Part shown: positions 36,719 through 43,325 of the stretch, piece after piece
Position numbering within the stretch: the first letter of the stretch is position 1
Layout: each line of letters starts with the position of its first letter
IMG/VR virus record: IMGVR_UViG_3300008116_000011
Location: 1-64,000 of that record
DNA: 64,000 nucleotides
Direction: 5' to 3' (one strand)
From: a virus
Notes under the pieces: model-generated
What the model was told of the DNA's origin: nothing
Database searches by the model: none
What the model saw: only the letters and a program-made list of their open reading frames with translations
Program-made: the position numbers and the translations under genes

Positions 36719-37198
36719 TCATATAGCAGCATTATTTTCAGCGATAATACGAGTAATAATATCATCAGCAGTAGATACGGTGACTGCGAATCCTTCCTTA
36801 TTAACGCGATATCGATTAAGCTGGGAATGTATAATAGACTCGATTTGCGCGGGTGCTTTACATGGGAATGCATTAACTATAAACCACGGGGTGATAACAC
36901 CCGTACCGGAGTTAATTTCTTTAACGCGCGCTTGTGGCGTACGATCCGTATATCCTATTTTAAGTATACCCGGTTGCCCTTTATTCTCCAACACATATAT
37001 ATATCCCTCGTTAAATGACAATTGAGCCTCAAATCGTTGGCGCTTAATCCAATAATTGATAAACTCGGCTGTTGTATAATTCTCATATTGAGGACCATCG
37101 AGCGGTGTTAACGTAAATGCATCCGTATATTTAACCGACATTCCTGCTGGCCTGGGATAATAATTCTCTTTAGCTTCCTCCAACGATATTTTAATCAT
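36719..37198 (-). CDS. T5orf172-type GIY-YIG nuclease
   Basis: The 159-residue protein carries a GIY-YIG-related domain at about 65-145: GYIYVLENKG, L-K-I-G-Y-T-D-R-T-P-Q-A-R, E-I-N-S-G-T-G and IESIIHSQLNRYRV, which matches the T5orf172/Mug113 family. These proteins are probably DNA nucleases or DNA-binding proteins. It has a N-terminal domain of about 60 residues that I do not recognise. It overlaps the next gene by 4 nt. Confidence 0.75.
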   Translation of the reverse strand: MIKISLEEAKENYYPRPAGMSVKYTDAFTLTPLDGPQYENYTTAEFINYWIKRQRFEAQLSFNEGYIYVLENKGQPGILKIGYTDRTPQARVKEINSGTGVITPWFIVNAFPCKAPAQIESIIHSQLNRYRVNKEGFAVTVSTADDIITRIIAENNAAI

Positions 37199-37422
37199 AA
37201 TATAACACCCTCCACTATTGTGTGTTCCATCAACTTATCGTCGTTTGGGTTGTCAATCTCCTCGTGAGCACCGTAATACCATTCTTTATTCACATCCAAT
37301 GCGAAATGTTTAATCGCACTTACGGGACCGGCGTCGTTAAATCCACCCTCGTACCCGGGAACAAATACGTGTAATTCTGGGTCAAGTTTACTTAGTTGTT
37401 CAATTAATTCCTTTACTTTCAT
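37195..37422 (-). CDS. Small phage protein of the KELIEQLSKLDPE type
   Basis: Starting at MKVKELIEQL gives 75 residues. The motif E-L-I-E-Q-L-S-K-L-D-P-E-L-x-V followed by GPVSAIK occurs in many small phage and plasmid proteins of unknown function. A TTTGGAAGTCC promoter element lies just upstream, inside the longer reading frame, which supports the shorter start. Confidence 0.6.
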   Translation of the reverse strand: MKVKELIEQLSKLDPELHVFVPGYEGGFNDAGPVSAIKHFALDVNKEWYYGAHEEIDNPNDDKLMEHTIVEGVIL

Positions 37423-37441
37423 ATAAGGTATGTTTAATTGT

Positions 37442-37472
37442 GAATGTATGTATATACGCTTGGACTTCCAAA
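37442..37472 (-). promoter_or_regulatory. Early promoter (TTTG, 20 nt, TACATTC)
   Basis: The minus strand reads TTTGGAAGTCC, then TACATTCAC 20 nt after the TTTG, ending 20 nt before the ATG at 37422. Confidence 0.5.
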
Positions 37473-37524
37473 AAAGGTTGTACAAAAAGAGGGTTGCAAA
37501 TTTATAACCTTATAATAAAAAGGA

Positions 37525-37680
37525 CTATAATGATTTTGCGCGTTTGTTTTTTGGCCATGTACTAGCCACGTTCCATATTAGTTGTACTATCGATGCAATG
37601 AATATAATAACACTAATTGAATATACTGTTATTACTGTTTTGTCTAGAGAGGTTAGCTCTTTTAGGATTTGGTTTTTCAT
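37525..37680 (-). CDS. 51-residue single-pass membrane microprotein
   Basis: ATG at 37680, TAG at 37525. The protein has a short charged N-terminus (MKNQILKELTSLDK), one membrane helix (VITVYSISVIIFIASIVQ) and a basic tail (WPKNKRAKSL). Typical of the many one-helix microproteins in this early region. It has its own TTTGGAGAACCC promoter. Confidence 0.6.
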   Translation of the reverse strand: MKNQILKELTSLDKTVITVYSISVIIFIASIVQLIWNVASTWPKNKRAKSL

Positions 37681-37687
37681 ATGTTTA

Positions 37688-37716
37688 CAATAAATATGAA
37701 AATTGGGTTCTCCAAA
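37688..37716 (-). promoter_or_regulatory. Early promoter (extended TTTGGAGAACCC -33 box)
   Basis: The minus strand reads TTTGGAGAACCCAATTTTCA and then TATTTATTG, placing the -7 box only 7 nt before the ATG at 37680, so the mRNA may be nearly leaderless. Confidence 0.5.
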
Positions 37717-37729
37717 TATATTTGTATAT

Positions 37730-37870
37730 ATGCGCGCCTGGGGTAAAGATTGTAGTTTATCTGTAGATACGGGGCAGCTATGCGCGCCGGCGGCGGCGCG
37801 TCGATGGACCGCTATTGCTGTGGGGTCGTTTCGCTAGCGTCTCGCCAGCGCCGCGCTAGTGATCATCTTT
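37730..37870. other. GC-rich intergenic island without gene
   Basis: A stretch rich in GCGCGC, GGCGGCGGCGCG and CGCCGCGC lies in an otherwise AT-rich genome. Neither strand has a convincing frame. Hairpins can form (for example CTAGCG/CGCTAG on the minus strand). It lies between a terminator and the promoter of the 51-residue microprotein. Candidates are a structured RNA, an origin-like element or recently acquired DNA. Confidence 0.6.
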
Positions 37871-37900
37871 TTTTTGACAGGGCGAGGATCGGATAAAAAT

Positions 37901-37921
37901 GCCTGCTTTTTTATGGCAGGC
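37901..37921 (-). terminator. Rho-independent terminator after the 37.9-kb gene
   Basis: Stem GCCTGC/GCAGGC with a 9-nt loop, followed on the minus strand by ATTTTTA, 24 nt after the stop at 37946. Confidence 0.75.
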
Positions 37922-37945
37922 GATTTCTCATGAGGATTAATATTA

Positions 37946-38206
37946 TTATCCGTTACACCGATCGATCAGGCGCTCTAGCTGAGGCAGACAATCACTCGCC
38001 GTACGCCCCTTCAATCCATAATAATGCTTCAGATCCCTTAATTTAACTTGCCTATTTTGAATGCCGCGCGCCATCAGGCTCAAATAAAATTTGTGTACCG
38101 CTAGTTGATAATGAAAATAATTGATCGAGCCGGATGAGGTAGAAACTGATGGTGTTTGAAGCTTACCTTCGGCTGCTTGTAATACTGCTTGTTCAAATGG
38201 AGTCAT
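37946..38206 (-). CDS. Small hypothetical protein
   Basis: The preferred start is MTPFEQAVLQAAEG (86 residues), which has the usual A-rich leader (AAAATTAAATGTT). A start at 38278 would add a hydrophobic N-terminal helix (MNFLSMLFFVLIIPIIF) and follows a TATATTTACTG box. The still longer frame runs through the upstream terminator and is not credible. The C-terminal half is basic and helical (QNRQVKLRDLKHYYGLKGR). Not recognised. Confidence 0.5.
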   Translation of the reverse strand: MTPFEQAVLQAAEGKLQTPSVSTSSGSINYFHYQLAVHKFYLSLMARGIQNRQVKLRDLKHYYGLKGRTASDCLPQLERLIDRCNG

Positions 38207-38320
38207 AACATTTAATTTTTGTGATATGAATATAATTGGGATTATTAATACGAAAAAAAGCATCGATAAAAAATTCATACAGTAAATATAATAATCATAG
38301 TTATGCTCCCAATAAAAAAG

Positions 38321-38342
38321 CCCCGGATGAAAATCCAGGGCG
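38321..38342 (-). terminator. Rho-independent terminator after the 38.4-kb gene
   Basis: A 9-bp stem (GCCCTGGAT/ATCCGGGGC on the minus strand, one T-G pair) with a TTTC loop is followed by six T. It lies about 35 nt after the stop at 38377. Confidence 0.8.
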
Positions 38343-38376
38343 TAACCATTAAAATTAAAAGTATGAACTGTAATTA

Positions 38377-38784
38377 TCAAACGCTTGTTTGCTCGTATAA
38401 TTTAATTTGTACAGGGCCGTATGTATCAAAACACTCCCAATAATCGCCATCGAAAATATAAGTATAATCCACTCCCTTATCATTTATTATCTCACTGTAC
38501 TTATCATTTCTAGCTCCAGTATTCGGCTCGCCCCTATCCCTTCCATATGCCAAACACCACTTTTCATTATGAGTGGAGCGATCATTAAAATCCTGTTTCT
38601 CACCGATCTCCTCCCCCAATATACTCAAATCACCTAGCGCCAGCAACGCCTTTACTTTATCAATTGTCTTATAATGCTCAGTTAAAATAACTCCATTGTG
38701 AGATGGATAACCATCATAATGGCAATAAATGTAATCAACTGAGTCGTCTGTGTTTCTGATTCCAATGAAAGATCTTGTAGCCAT
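38377..38784 (-). CDS. Conserved phage protein (MATRSFIGI family)
   Basis: The 135-residue protein begins MATRSFIGIRN and contains I-Y-C-H-Y-D-G-Y-P (19-27), a signature found in many phage proteins with no known function. The C-terminal half has acidic and aromatic residues (YTYIFDGDYWECFD). It is followed by a strong terminator, so it is a single-gene unit. Confidence 0.7.
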   Translation of the reverse strand: MATRSFIGIRNTDDSVDYIYCHYDGYPSHNGVILTEHYKTIDKVKALLALGDLSILGEEIGEKQDFNDRSTHNEKWCLAYGRDRGEPNTGARNDKYSEIINDKGVDYTYIFDGDYWECFDTYGPVQIKLYEQTSV

Positions 38785-38854
38785 AAATTTAATTTTTTAA
38801 TGGGATGAATATATACAAAAATATTAGGGTACAAAAATATATAACACAAAAAAA

Positions 38855-39064
38855 CTATACCCAATCTTCTATTGATGCAAAACATTCTGCTATCACTTTA
38901 GGAGCAAAACTCATTTCTATTCCTGCACACCATCCTCTTACACCAACTAGATCAACCCACCCTTCTTCGGTAGCTAAAACTGTTACCACATCACCCTGTA
39001 AAAAAACAACATTTTCTTCTGATGCATAACCTTTAATAGCGATTAAATTTTTTCCTTTGTTCAT
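38855..39064 (-). CDS. Small SH3-like protein
   Basis: The 69-residue beta-rich protein has a pattern resembling an SH3-like barrel (NVVFLQGDVVTVLATEEGWVDL, GVRGW). It may bind protein or nucleic acid. The ATG follows an A/T-rich leader and the gene stands alone. Confidence 0.55.
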   Translation of the reverse strand: MNKGKNLIAIKGYASEENVVFLQGDVVTVLATEEGWVDLVGVRGWCAGIEMSFAPKVIAECFASIEDWV

Positions 39065-39106
39065 AGCATTTAATTTTATATTATAAATGTAGACAAAAAA
39101 ATATGG

Positions 39107-39295
39107 TTACCCAAACAAAAAACATTGTTTGTCTAACATAATTCCTACATTCATCTGCTCATACCACTCAAATTCACTTAACTGCTCCTCAGGGTAGGTT
39201 GATCTAAAAGATGGCTCTTTGGGGCGTTCACCCTGTACTGGTTTGCCGAAGAAAAATTCCTTAACTGCATTAATAATTTGTTCTAATAATTCCAT
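39107..39295 (-). CDS. Small hypothetical protein
   Basis: A 62-residue protein from MELLEQIINAVKEF with a helical N-terminus and an aromatic, acidic C-terminus. The longer frame runs through the terminator of the upstream gene and is rejected. The -7-like TATATTTACATT box sits directly after that terminator. Confidence 0.55.
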   Translation of the reverse strand: MELLEQIINAVKEFFFGKPVQGERPKEPSFRSTYPEEQLSEFEWYEQMNVGIMLDKQCFLFG

Positions 39296-39328
39296 AACCT
39301 TTAATTTTATAATGTAAATATAAAAAAA

Positions 39329-39343
39329 GGGGGCAATGCCCCC
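39329..39343 (-). terminator. Rho-independent terminator after the 39.35-kb gene
   Basis: A GGGGGC/GCCCCC stem with a 3-nt loop is followed on the minus strand by TTTTTTT and then by TATATTTACATT, so terminator and promoter are adjacent. Confidence 0.85.
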
Positions 39344-39347
39344 TAAT

Positions 39348-39584
39348 TTATGCTTGAGCTGAAACACCATTTTTTATTAGCTGCTCAATATAATCATCCT
39401 CACTTTCTTGCTCTTTTAATCTCATTACAACCTTAAACATTGCTAACTTAAACAATTCATCAATGTTTGGGTCTTCAATAATTGCGGAGGCAATCATGCT
39501 TGATAAATCACCGCCATTACCTTCGATTTGAACTTTAATTTGATCGTTTACCATTTCAAGTAACAAAATGTTTTTTTCGCTCAT
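39348..39584 (-). CDS. Small acidic protein
   Basis: A 78-residue helical, acidic protein (start MSEKNILLLEMVNDQIKV). Not recognised. It begins with an A-rich leader, downstream of the terminator of the 107-residue gene. Confidence 0.55.
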   Translation of the reverse strand: MSEKNILLLEMVNDQIKVQIEGNGGDLSSMIASAIIEDPNIDELFKLAMFKVVMRLKEQESEDDYIEQLIKNGVSAQA

Positions 39585-39630
39585 AACATAAAATTTTAAT
39601 TGTTAATAATGATTAAATATAGAAAAAAAA

Positions 39631-39646
39631 ACGGGGTTACCCCCGT
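39631..39646 (-). terminator. Terminator hairpin ACGGGG/CCCCGT, copy 1
   Basis: ACGGGG-TTAC-CCCCGT, followed on the minus strand by a T run and TATATTTAAT. The same hairpin recurs at 40013 and, shorter, at 41956. Confidence 0.85.
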
Positions 39647-39652
39647 TTTGTT

Positions 39653-39976
39653 TTATTTGTTTTCTTCATCCTTAAACCATTCAACCCAATTATTAACTGC
39701 ACTTTTAACTGCATTTGAAACTGAATAATCACTTATATCAACAGAATCAATTTCTACCTCTCTACCGTTCATTGATAAATCATAATCATCAAATGCATCG
39801 ATCCCTAAATCCTTAATTTCATCAACAACATTATTAACTAATTCTTTAATTTGTTGATCATTGAGTTCAAAAGACGCTCCGGTTTCAATTTTACTGATCA
39901 TGTCGATTACCTGTTCTACTGAATAAAACCCTGGTAATTGCTGTTTTAAAAGATCGATTGTTGCTTGCTTTGTCAT
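39653..39976 (-). CDS. Acidic hypothetical protein
   Basis: A 107-residue acidic protein, mainly helical (ATIDLLKQQLPGF, then VNNVVDEIKDLGIDAFDDYD), ending in a Trp-containing helix. It has its own terminator (39631) and shares the A/T-rich leader. Not recognised. Confidence 0.55.
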   Translation of the reverse strand: MTKQATIDLLKQQLPGFYSVEQVIDMISKIETGASFELNDQQIKELVNNVVDEIKDLGIDAFDDYDLSMNGREVEIDSVDISDYSVSNAVKSAVNNWVEWFKDEENK

Positions 39977-40012
39977 AATTTTTAATTTTATAATGTGAAT
40001 GTAAACAATGAA

Positions 40013-40028
40013 ACGGGGTTACCCCCGT
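40013..40028 (-). terminator. Terminator hairpin ACGGGG/CCCCGT, copy 2
   Basis: The same hairpin as copy 1, positioned immediately after the stop at 40030. On the minus strand it is followed by TTTCATTGTTTACATTCAC, which includes a possible -7 box. Confidence 0.85.
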
Positions 40029-40029
40029 T

Positions 40030-40224
40030 TTATTTTTTGGTTGTTAATAATGTTACTGCGCTGAACATTACAACGAAGAATCCGAATATGAACATCACTA
40101 GTAGAGCCTGTCTGACTGGCTCGCTAGCGCCAGCCGTCCTAGCCATACAAAAAATAACAATTGCGGTTCCTAAAGCAAATGATGTCCATGCTGACTGTCT
40201 TAATAATTTAGGTCTGTTGTCCAT
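40030..40224 (-). CDS. Two-helix membrane protein
   Basis: Starting at MDNRPKLLRQ gives 64 residues with two membrane segments (ALGTAIVIFCMAR and LLVMFIFGFFVVMFSAVTLL), a short loop and KK tail. The upstream extension overlaps a TTTGGAAACC promoter, so the shorter start is favoured. It could be a small holin-like or immunity membrane protein. No assigned function. Confidence 0.55.
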   Translation of the reverse strand: MDNRPKLLRQSAWTSFALGTAIVIFCMARTAGASEPVRQALLVMFIFGFFVVMFSAVTLLTTKK

Positions 40225-40237
40225 GTGTTTTAATTTT

Positions 40238-40271
40238 GATAAAGATACACAACACACACACGGTTTCCAAA
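40238..40271 (-). promoter_or_regulatory. Early promoter (TTTGGAAACC, N20, TATCTTTA)
   Basis: Minus strand: TTTGGAAACC, then TATCTTTATC 20 nt after TTTG, ending 14 nt before the ATG at 40224. Confidence 0.55.
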
Positions 40272-40319
40272 TTTATGCTGGCAATATTATTTTTGGAGGC
40301 CCAATTATGTTTCGTAGAT

Positions 40320-40400
40320 TTACATTATCGATTTGGATAGGCGCCCCATGAAACGGGTGGAGAGATCAGAGGTAGGTTGCTTAAGATTTCTTACATACAT
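40320..40400 (-). CDS. 26-residue microprotein (candidate)
   Basis: An ATG at 40400 is 18 nt after the -7 box of a strong promoter, the same spacing as for other early genes. The frame reads MYVRNLKQPTSDLS and ends RLSKSIM. It is basic with no hydrophobic segment. The fixed promoter spacing is the main support, because its length alone gives no coding evidence. Confidence 0.35.
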   Translation of the reverse strand: MYVRNLKQPTSDLSTRFMGRLSKSIM

Positions 40401-40417
40401 CCTAAAAAGCAATTGGT

Positions 40418-40450
40418 CTAAAGGTACGTACTATTAGTTGGGTCTCCAAA
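40418..40450 (-). promoter_or_regulatory. Early promoter A (TTTGGAGACCC, N20, TACCTTTAG)
   Basis: Minus strand: TTTGGAGACCCAACTAATAG, TACG, TACCTTTAG. A near-copy (promoter B) lies 60 bp upstream and shares the GTACGTACCTT core. Confidence 0.6.
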
Positions 40451-40477
40451 TTTATTTTTCCCAAAATGAAATTGGTA

Positions 40478-40510
40478 TGAAGGTACGTACGGATAATTGG
40501 GTCTCCAATT
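40478..40510 (-). promoter_or_regulatory. Early promoter B (ATTGGAGACCC, TACCTTCA)
   Basis: Minus strand: ATTGGAGACCCAATTATCC, GTACG, TACCTTCATACC. The -33 is ATTG rather than TTTG. There is no ATG between it and promoter A, so the two may act in tandem. Confidence 0.45.
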
Positions 40511-40522
40511 TTGGAGAGAAAT

Positions 40523-40550
40523 GAGACCCAGCTCCATCAAGCTGAGTCTC
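40523..40550 (-). terminator. Terminator after the AT-hook-like gene
   Basis: An 11-bp stem (GAGACTCAGCT/AGCTGGGTCTC on the minus strand, one T-G pair) with a TGATGG loop and ATTTCTCT downstream, 31-58 nt after the stop at 40581. Confidence 0.75.
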
Positions 40551-40580
40551 TAACTGATAACCCCTAATTACCAGTTAATA

Positions 40581-40835
40581 TTAAGCTGCCTTTTCGGCAG
40601 CTGTATTTTTTGGACGACCACGTTTTACAACATCCCCGTTTGCAATTCGTTCTGCAAACATTGCGAGGCGTTGTTGACGATCACTGGTCGGGTTTGGTTT
40701 GCGACCTCTCTGAATTGACAACCCTTGCTCTGCAAGTGTCGCTTTTAAAGCCAATTTCATTTGACGAGCACTGTTTGGGTTTGACTTACGACCCCTTTGT
40801 TTTGTTTCTACTGTTTGTACTGTTGTTTCTGACAT
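40581..40835 (-). CDS. AT-hook-like DNA-binding protein with three RGR repeats
   Basis: The 84-residue basic protein has three imperfect units: QRGRKSNPNSARQ, QRGRKPNPTSDRQ and KRGRPKNTAA, spaced 25-30 residues apart. R-G-R-(K/P)-P resembles an AT-hook, which inserts in the minor groove of AT-rich DNA. The first two are followed by Arg-Gln and a Leu-Ala helix. In an AT-rich genome it could be a nucleoid-type or transcription factor. Preceded by a TTTGGAACCC promoter. Confidence 0.6.
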   Translation of the reverse strand: MSETTVQTVETKQRGRKSNPNSARQMKLALKATLAEQGLSIQRGRKPNPTSDRQQRLAMFAERIANGDVVKRGRPKNTAAEKAA

Positions 40836-40876
40836 AACCTTTGTTTTAAAATTTGTTTTAATAATTAATTTAACAT

Positions 40877-40910
40877 GGTAAATATACGCTGGGTTCTTTT
40901 GGGTTCCAAA
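40877..40910 (-). promoter_or_regulatory. Early promoter (TTTGGAACCC, N20, TATATTTA)
   Basis: Minus strand: TTTGGAACCCAAAAGAACCC, AGCG, TATATTTACC, upstream of the AT-hook-like gene with a leader of about 35 nt. Confidence 0.6.
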
Positions 40911-41240
40911 TTTGCTTCAACAAAAAGAAAAAAAAAACAAAAAAACATATATACAAAATATTTCGAAGTGTTTTAGTTGTGTCGCAATGCATTTTTGCAT
41001 ACAACAAAAAAACCACAATACCCATTACCTCGCCTCATTCCACCTACTATAGCGCCTTAACACAAAAAAAATCAATGATATACCTATGTTTTGATATACT
41101 TATATGTTGTTTTCTACACTTTATTTAACAACAAAAACAAAAAAACATACGTAAATTCGTTAAGTTTCTCGCGCAAAAAACCATTATCTCTCGTTAGTCA
41201 ATATAGTGTGTAACAAAAAAAAGCACACGGTAACTCAGTT
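40911..41240. other. Gene-free AT-rich region with A-runs
   Basis: I see no supported gene here. It contains recurring CAACAAAAA/ACAAAAAAAC runs (near 40920-40950, 41000 and 41130-41150) and GATATACCTATGTTTTGATATAC. Low-complexity A-tracts on the plus strand could mark an origin or a curved regulatory region. Confidence 0.45.
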
Positions 41241-41630
41241 TTACTTATCAATAGCCACCCTCATATAGTCACCCTCTTTTGATAACACCACTACATCACC
41301 ATCACGTATCAACCTACGTTTACGTTTCGGTACTAACTTAAGTGCACGTTCGTATTTGTTTTTCAACTCGTACATATCCGCTTCACCATTCGCTATGATC
41401 GAATCTAGTTTTGCTTTTTCAAACAAAAAATCTAATTCCCTATTCGTCAACGTACGTTTCAATTCGGTTATCTGTCTCGTCGTATAGGCGAGTCGTTGCT
41501 CCATTACCGCACACTGTTCTAATCTACGCGTTAATCGTGTTAGTGCCTCCCTCGTTATATATACCTTTTGAGCGTATATATTGCCTGTTATTACTAGTCC
41601 TGTTGTTAGTAACAAAAATATTTTATTCAT
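41241..41630 (-). CDS. Exported coiled-coil protein (possible spanin component)
   Basis: The 129-residue protein has a signal peptide (MNKIFLLLTTGLVITGNIYA, cut before QKV) and then a charged coiled coil (residues 28-100) with one Cys, ending in a small basic beta domain (VPKRKRRLIRDGDVVVLS). Periplasmic helical proteins of this size act as spanins in phages, but a lipobox is absent. It is followed by an A/T-rich gap. Confidence 0.55.
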   Translation of the reverse strand: MNKIFLLLTTGLVITGNIYAQKVYITREALTRLTRRLEQCAVMEQRLAYTTRQITELKRTLTNRELDFLFEKAKLDSIIANGEADMYELKNKYERALKLVPKRKRRLIRDGDVVVLSKEGDYMRVAIDK

Positions 41631-41647
41631 TATTCGCTGGGTTATTA

Positions 41648-41923
41648 TTATTCATTATCCATCTCATTACCATTATTCTCCCAATACTTGTGAGCCTCGT
41701 CCATAGCAACCAAATACCCTCGCAATTCATCTTCCGTATCTTCACTAAACAAACCACTGTCCAACAATTCCTCTACTGTTTGTTTAACATAATCCAATGC
41801 GTTCTCGTTTTGCTCCGCAAATTTTGCCGGTGTTGGGTCATTAAATGTGTCTTCGAATTGATCTGCTACTGCCCAACCGTGTTGTGAATTAATCACTGCT
41901 TTTACAATGTCTATTGTGTACAT
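41648..41923 (-). CDS. Acidic hypothetical protein
   Basis: A 91-residue acidic helical protein (start MYTIDIVKAVINSQHG). Not recognised. Its leader is A/T-rich and it follows a terminator. Confidence 0.55.
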   Translation of the reverse strand: MYTIDIVKAVINSQHGWAVADQFEDTFNDPTPAKFAEQNENALDYVKQTVEELLDSGLFSEDTEDELRGYLVAMDEAHKYWENNGNEMDNE

Positions 41924-41955
41924 AACTTTTATTTAATTAAATGTAAAATAAAAAA

Positions 41956-41969
41956 CGGGGTTACCCCCG
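41956..41969 (-). terminator. Terminator hairpin CGGGG/CCCCG, copy 3
   Basis: CGGGG-TTAC-CCCCG, followed on the minus strand by TTTTTTATTTTACATTTAA. Third copy of the hairpin seen at 39631 and 40013. Confidence 0.8.
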
Positions 41970-41975
41970 CTTTAC

Positions 41976-42209
41976 TTATAATTCTATACTCGCTGGTACT
42001 GCTGGTATGTATTTTAATTTCTTACCTGCTGTTAACTCGTGTATAGTTAAGCTATTAACAAAATTCTTAGCACTTTCATTGTGTCCACCCGCTATATTCA
42101 TCTCAATTTCTTCCCTTATTTCATCCCATTCACCTTGGGTGAAAATATCACCATACTCGTCCATTACAACGTAATACTTAGGTTTAGCTGTTGCTTTTTT
42201 AGTTGCCAT
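41976..42209 (-). CDS. Small hypothetical protein
   Basis: A 77-residue protein: a basic N-terminus (MATKKATAKPKYYVVMDEYGD), an acidic helix and a short beta end. It has its own promoter (TTTGGGAACC) and terminator (41956). Not recognised. Confidence 0.55.
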   Translation of the reverse strand: MATKKATAKPKYYVVMDEYGDIFTQGEWDEIREEIEMNIAGGHNESAKNFVNSLTIHELTAGKKLKYIPAVPASIEL

Positions 42210-42236
42210 AATTTTTTATTTTAATTGTTTAATACA

Positions 42237-42268
42237 CTAAATATACGCACATTCATTTGGTTCCCAAA
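42237..42268 (-). promoter_or_regulatory. Early promoter (TTTGGGAACC, N19, TATATTTA)
   Basis: Minus strand: TTTGGGAACCAAATGAATG, then TATATTTAGTG, 28 nt before the ATG at 42209. Confidence 0.6.
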
Positions 42269-42327
42269 TGTATATACGTATGTTTGTATTGATGTTGTGT
42301 ACTGTTAAAGCTTTGCTATTTTTTGTT

Positions 42328-42393
42328 TTAAGCTTTACGTCTAATATTTTCGTTAATTGCGAATAGCAAAAGAATGATTACAAAATATACCAT
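42328..42393 (-). CDS. 21-residue hydrophobic microprotein (candidate)
   Basis: The frame reads MVYFVIILLLFAINENIRRKA, a single membrane-length hydrophobic stretch with a basic tail. It lies 3 nt downstream of the stop of the 75-residue gene, as other coupled microgenes do. Too short for coding statistics. Confidence 0.35.
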   Translation of the reverse strand: MVYFVIILLLFAINENIRRKA

Positions 42394-42396
42394 AAC

Positions 42397-42624
42397 TTAT
42401 TTATTTATATCTTTCTCAATTTTCCTAATCACCGTTCTAACAACGGGGTACATGGCTACTGTTTCTCTACGTTTAATTCCGTCCTCATCTTCACCTATTA
42501 CCTTCCAAAAATCATATACACCACTACTAGTACCCCAACCAATCCCGTCAGCTTCCACCGTTATAGCATTTGTTATTATACCTAACGGACCACCAACTAT
42601 TAAATCTAAATGATATCTGTTCAT
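42397..42624 (-). CDS. Small hypothetical protein
   Basis: A 75-residue protein (start MNRYHLDLIVGGPLGI) with alternating beta strands and a helical end. Not recognised. Part of a run of five closely spaced small genes with microprotein genes between them. Confidence 0.5.
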   Translation of the reverse strand: MNRYHLDLIVGGPLGIITNAITVEADGIGWGTSSGVYDFWKVIGEDEDGIKRRETVAMYPVVRTVIRKIEKDINK

Positions 42625-42635
42625 TTGTTATTATT

Positions 42636-42725
42636 TTACATTATATCCTCACCCTTATGTGTTTTAGCGAGTAGATACGATACAAACATGATGTTTAATA
42701 TTAAACATGTTATTATTGTTCTCAT
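42636..42725 (-). CDS. 29-residue membrane microprotein (candidate)
   Basis: The frame MRTIITCLILNIMFVSYLL ... GEDIM starts directly after the upstream stop (42726) and has one hydrophobic segment. The tight coupling argues for translation. Confidence 0.4.
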   Translation of the reverse strand: MRTIITCLILNIMFVSYLLAKTHKGEDIM

Positions 42726-42962
42726 TTATTCATCATACGCTTTAGGTGAAGGTAAGCCACTATAATGACAATCCAAACCATTAATTAATAGGTCTGCTAT
42801 TTTACCACGATTCGCCTCGATTCGATCATCAACATTATCTATTTTGGCACTTAAATAACCCTGAACGAATCCACTAATCCAAAAGTATTTATCATTCTCA
42901 TCACAACCGTGACATCCTTCCCATTGCGTTTCGGCTAATTGTTCTATTTCTTTTAATGTCAT
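42726..42962 (-). CDS. Small acidic protein
   Basis: A 78-residue protein: MTLKEIEQLAETQWEGCHGCDEND, an acidic and Cys-containing N-terminus, and a helix with a Leu/Ile face. Not recognised. It is coupled to the microgene downstream. Confidence 0.5.
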   Translation of the reverse strand: MTLKEIEQLAETQWEGCHGCDENDKYFWISGFVQGYLSAKIDNVDDRIEANRGKIADLLINGLDCHYSGLPSPKAYDE

Positions 42963-42965
42963 AAC

Positions 42966-43070
42966 TTATTTATTAAGTAAATCTACTAACTTAATTATGC
43001 CACTCACAATAGCCATTCCAATCACAATTGACACTACCGTCATTGCTATAAAGAAACCTATTTCCTCCAT
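42966..43070 (-). CDS. 34-residue membrane microprotein (candidate)
   Basis: MEEIGFFIAMTVVSIVIGMAIVSG then IIKLVDLLNK: one membrane helix with acidic N-terminus and basic C-terminus. It lies 4 nt upstream of the 78-residue gene (42962), consistent with coupling. Confidence 0.45.
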   Translation of the reverse strand: MEEIGFFIAMTVVSIVIGMAIVSGIIKLVDLLNK

Positions 43071-43093
43071 TTTATGTATGTTTATTTTATTTT

Positions 43094-43324
43094 TCATTTA
43101 CTGAATAATTCTTTTAACCGTTCTTTTAATGTTAATTGTACCAAATTAAATTGTCCACTTTGCCACCTCACAACCTTATTTCCATTACTACTGTCTTTCC
43201 AAACACACACTCTACAATTCCTAACTGTACCTAACGCTATTGGTAATTGAAATTTGCGGCTATCCTTCTTAAACATAAATAGCGGGTACCACCTATTACA
43301 CGTATAACAACGTTTACCCTTCAT
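43094..43324 (-). CDS. Zinc-ribbon small protein
   Basis: A 76-residue basic protein with C-Y-T-C (6-9) and C-R-V-C (about 37-40), consistent with one zinc site, separated by a basic segment (MFKKDSRKF). It may bind nucleic acid. Its stop at 43094 precedes the microgene. Confidence 0.55.
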   Translation of the reverse strand: MKGKRCYTCNRWYPLFMFKKDSRKFQLPIALGTVRNCRVCVWKDSSNGNKVVRWQSGQFNLVQLTLKERLKELFSK

Positions 43325-43325
43325 A

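Noticed and set aside
37946-38380. 144-codon form of the 37.9-kb gene
   Set aside because: The first ~34 codons run through the terminator of the preceding gene (38321-38342).
40911-41240. Short minus-strand frames in the A-rich gap
   Set aside because: They are Phe/Leu-rich translations of poly-T tracts without a start leader.
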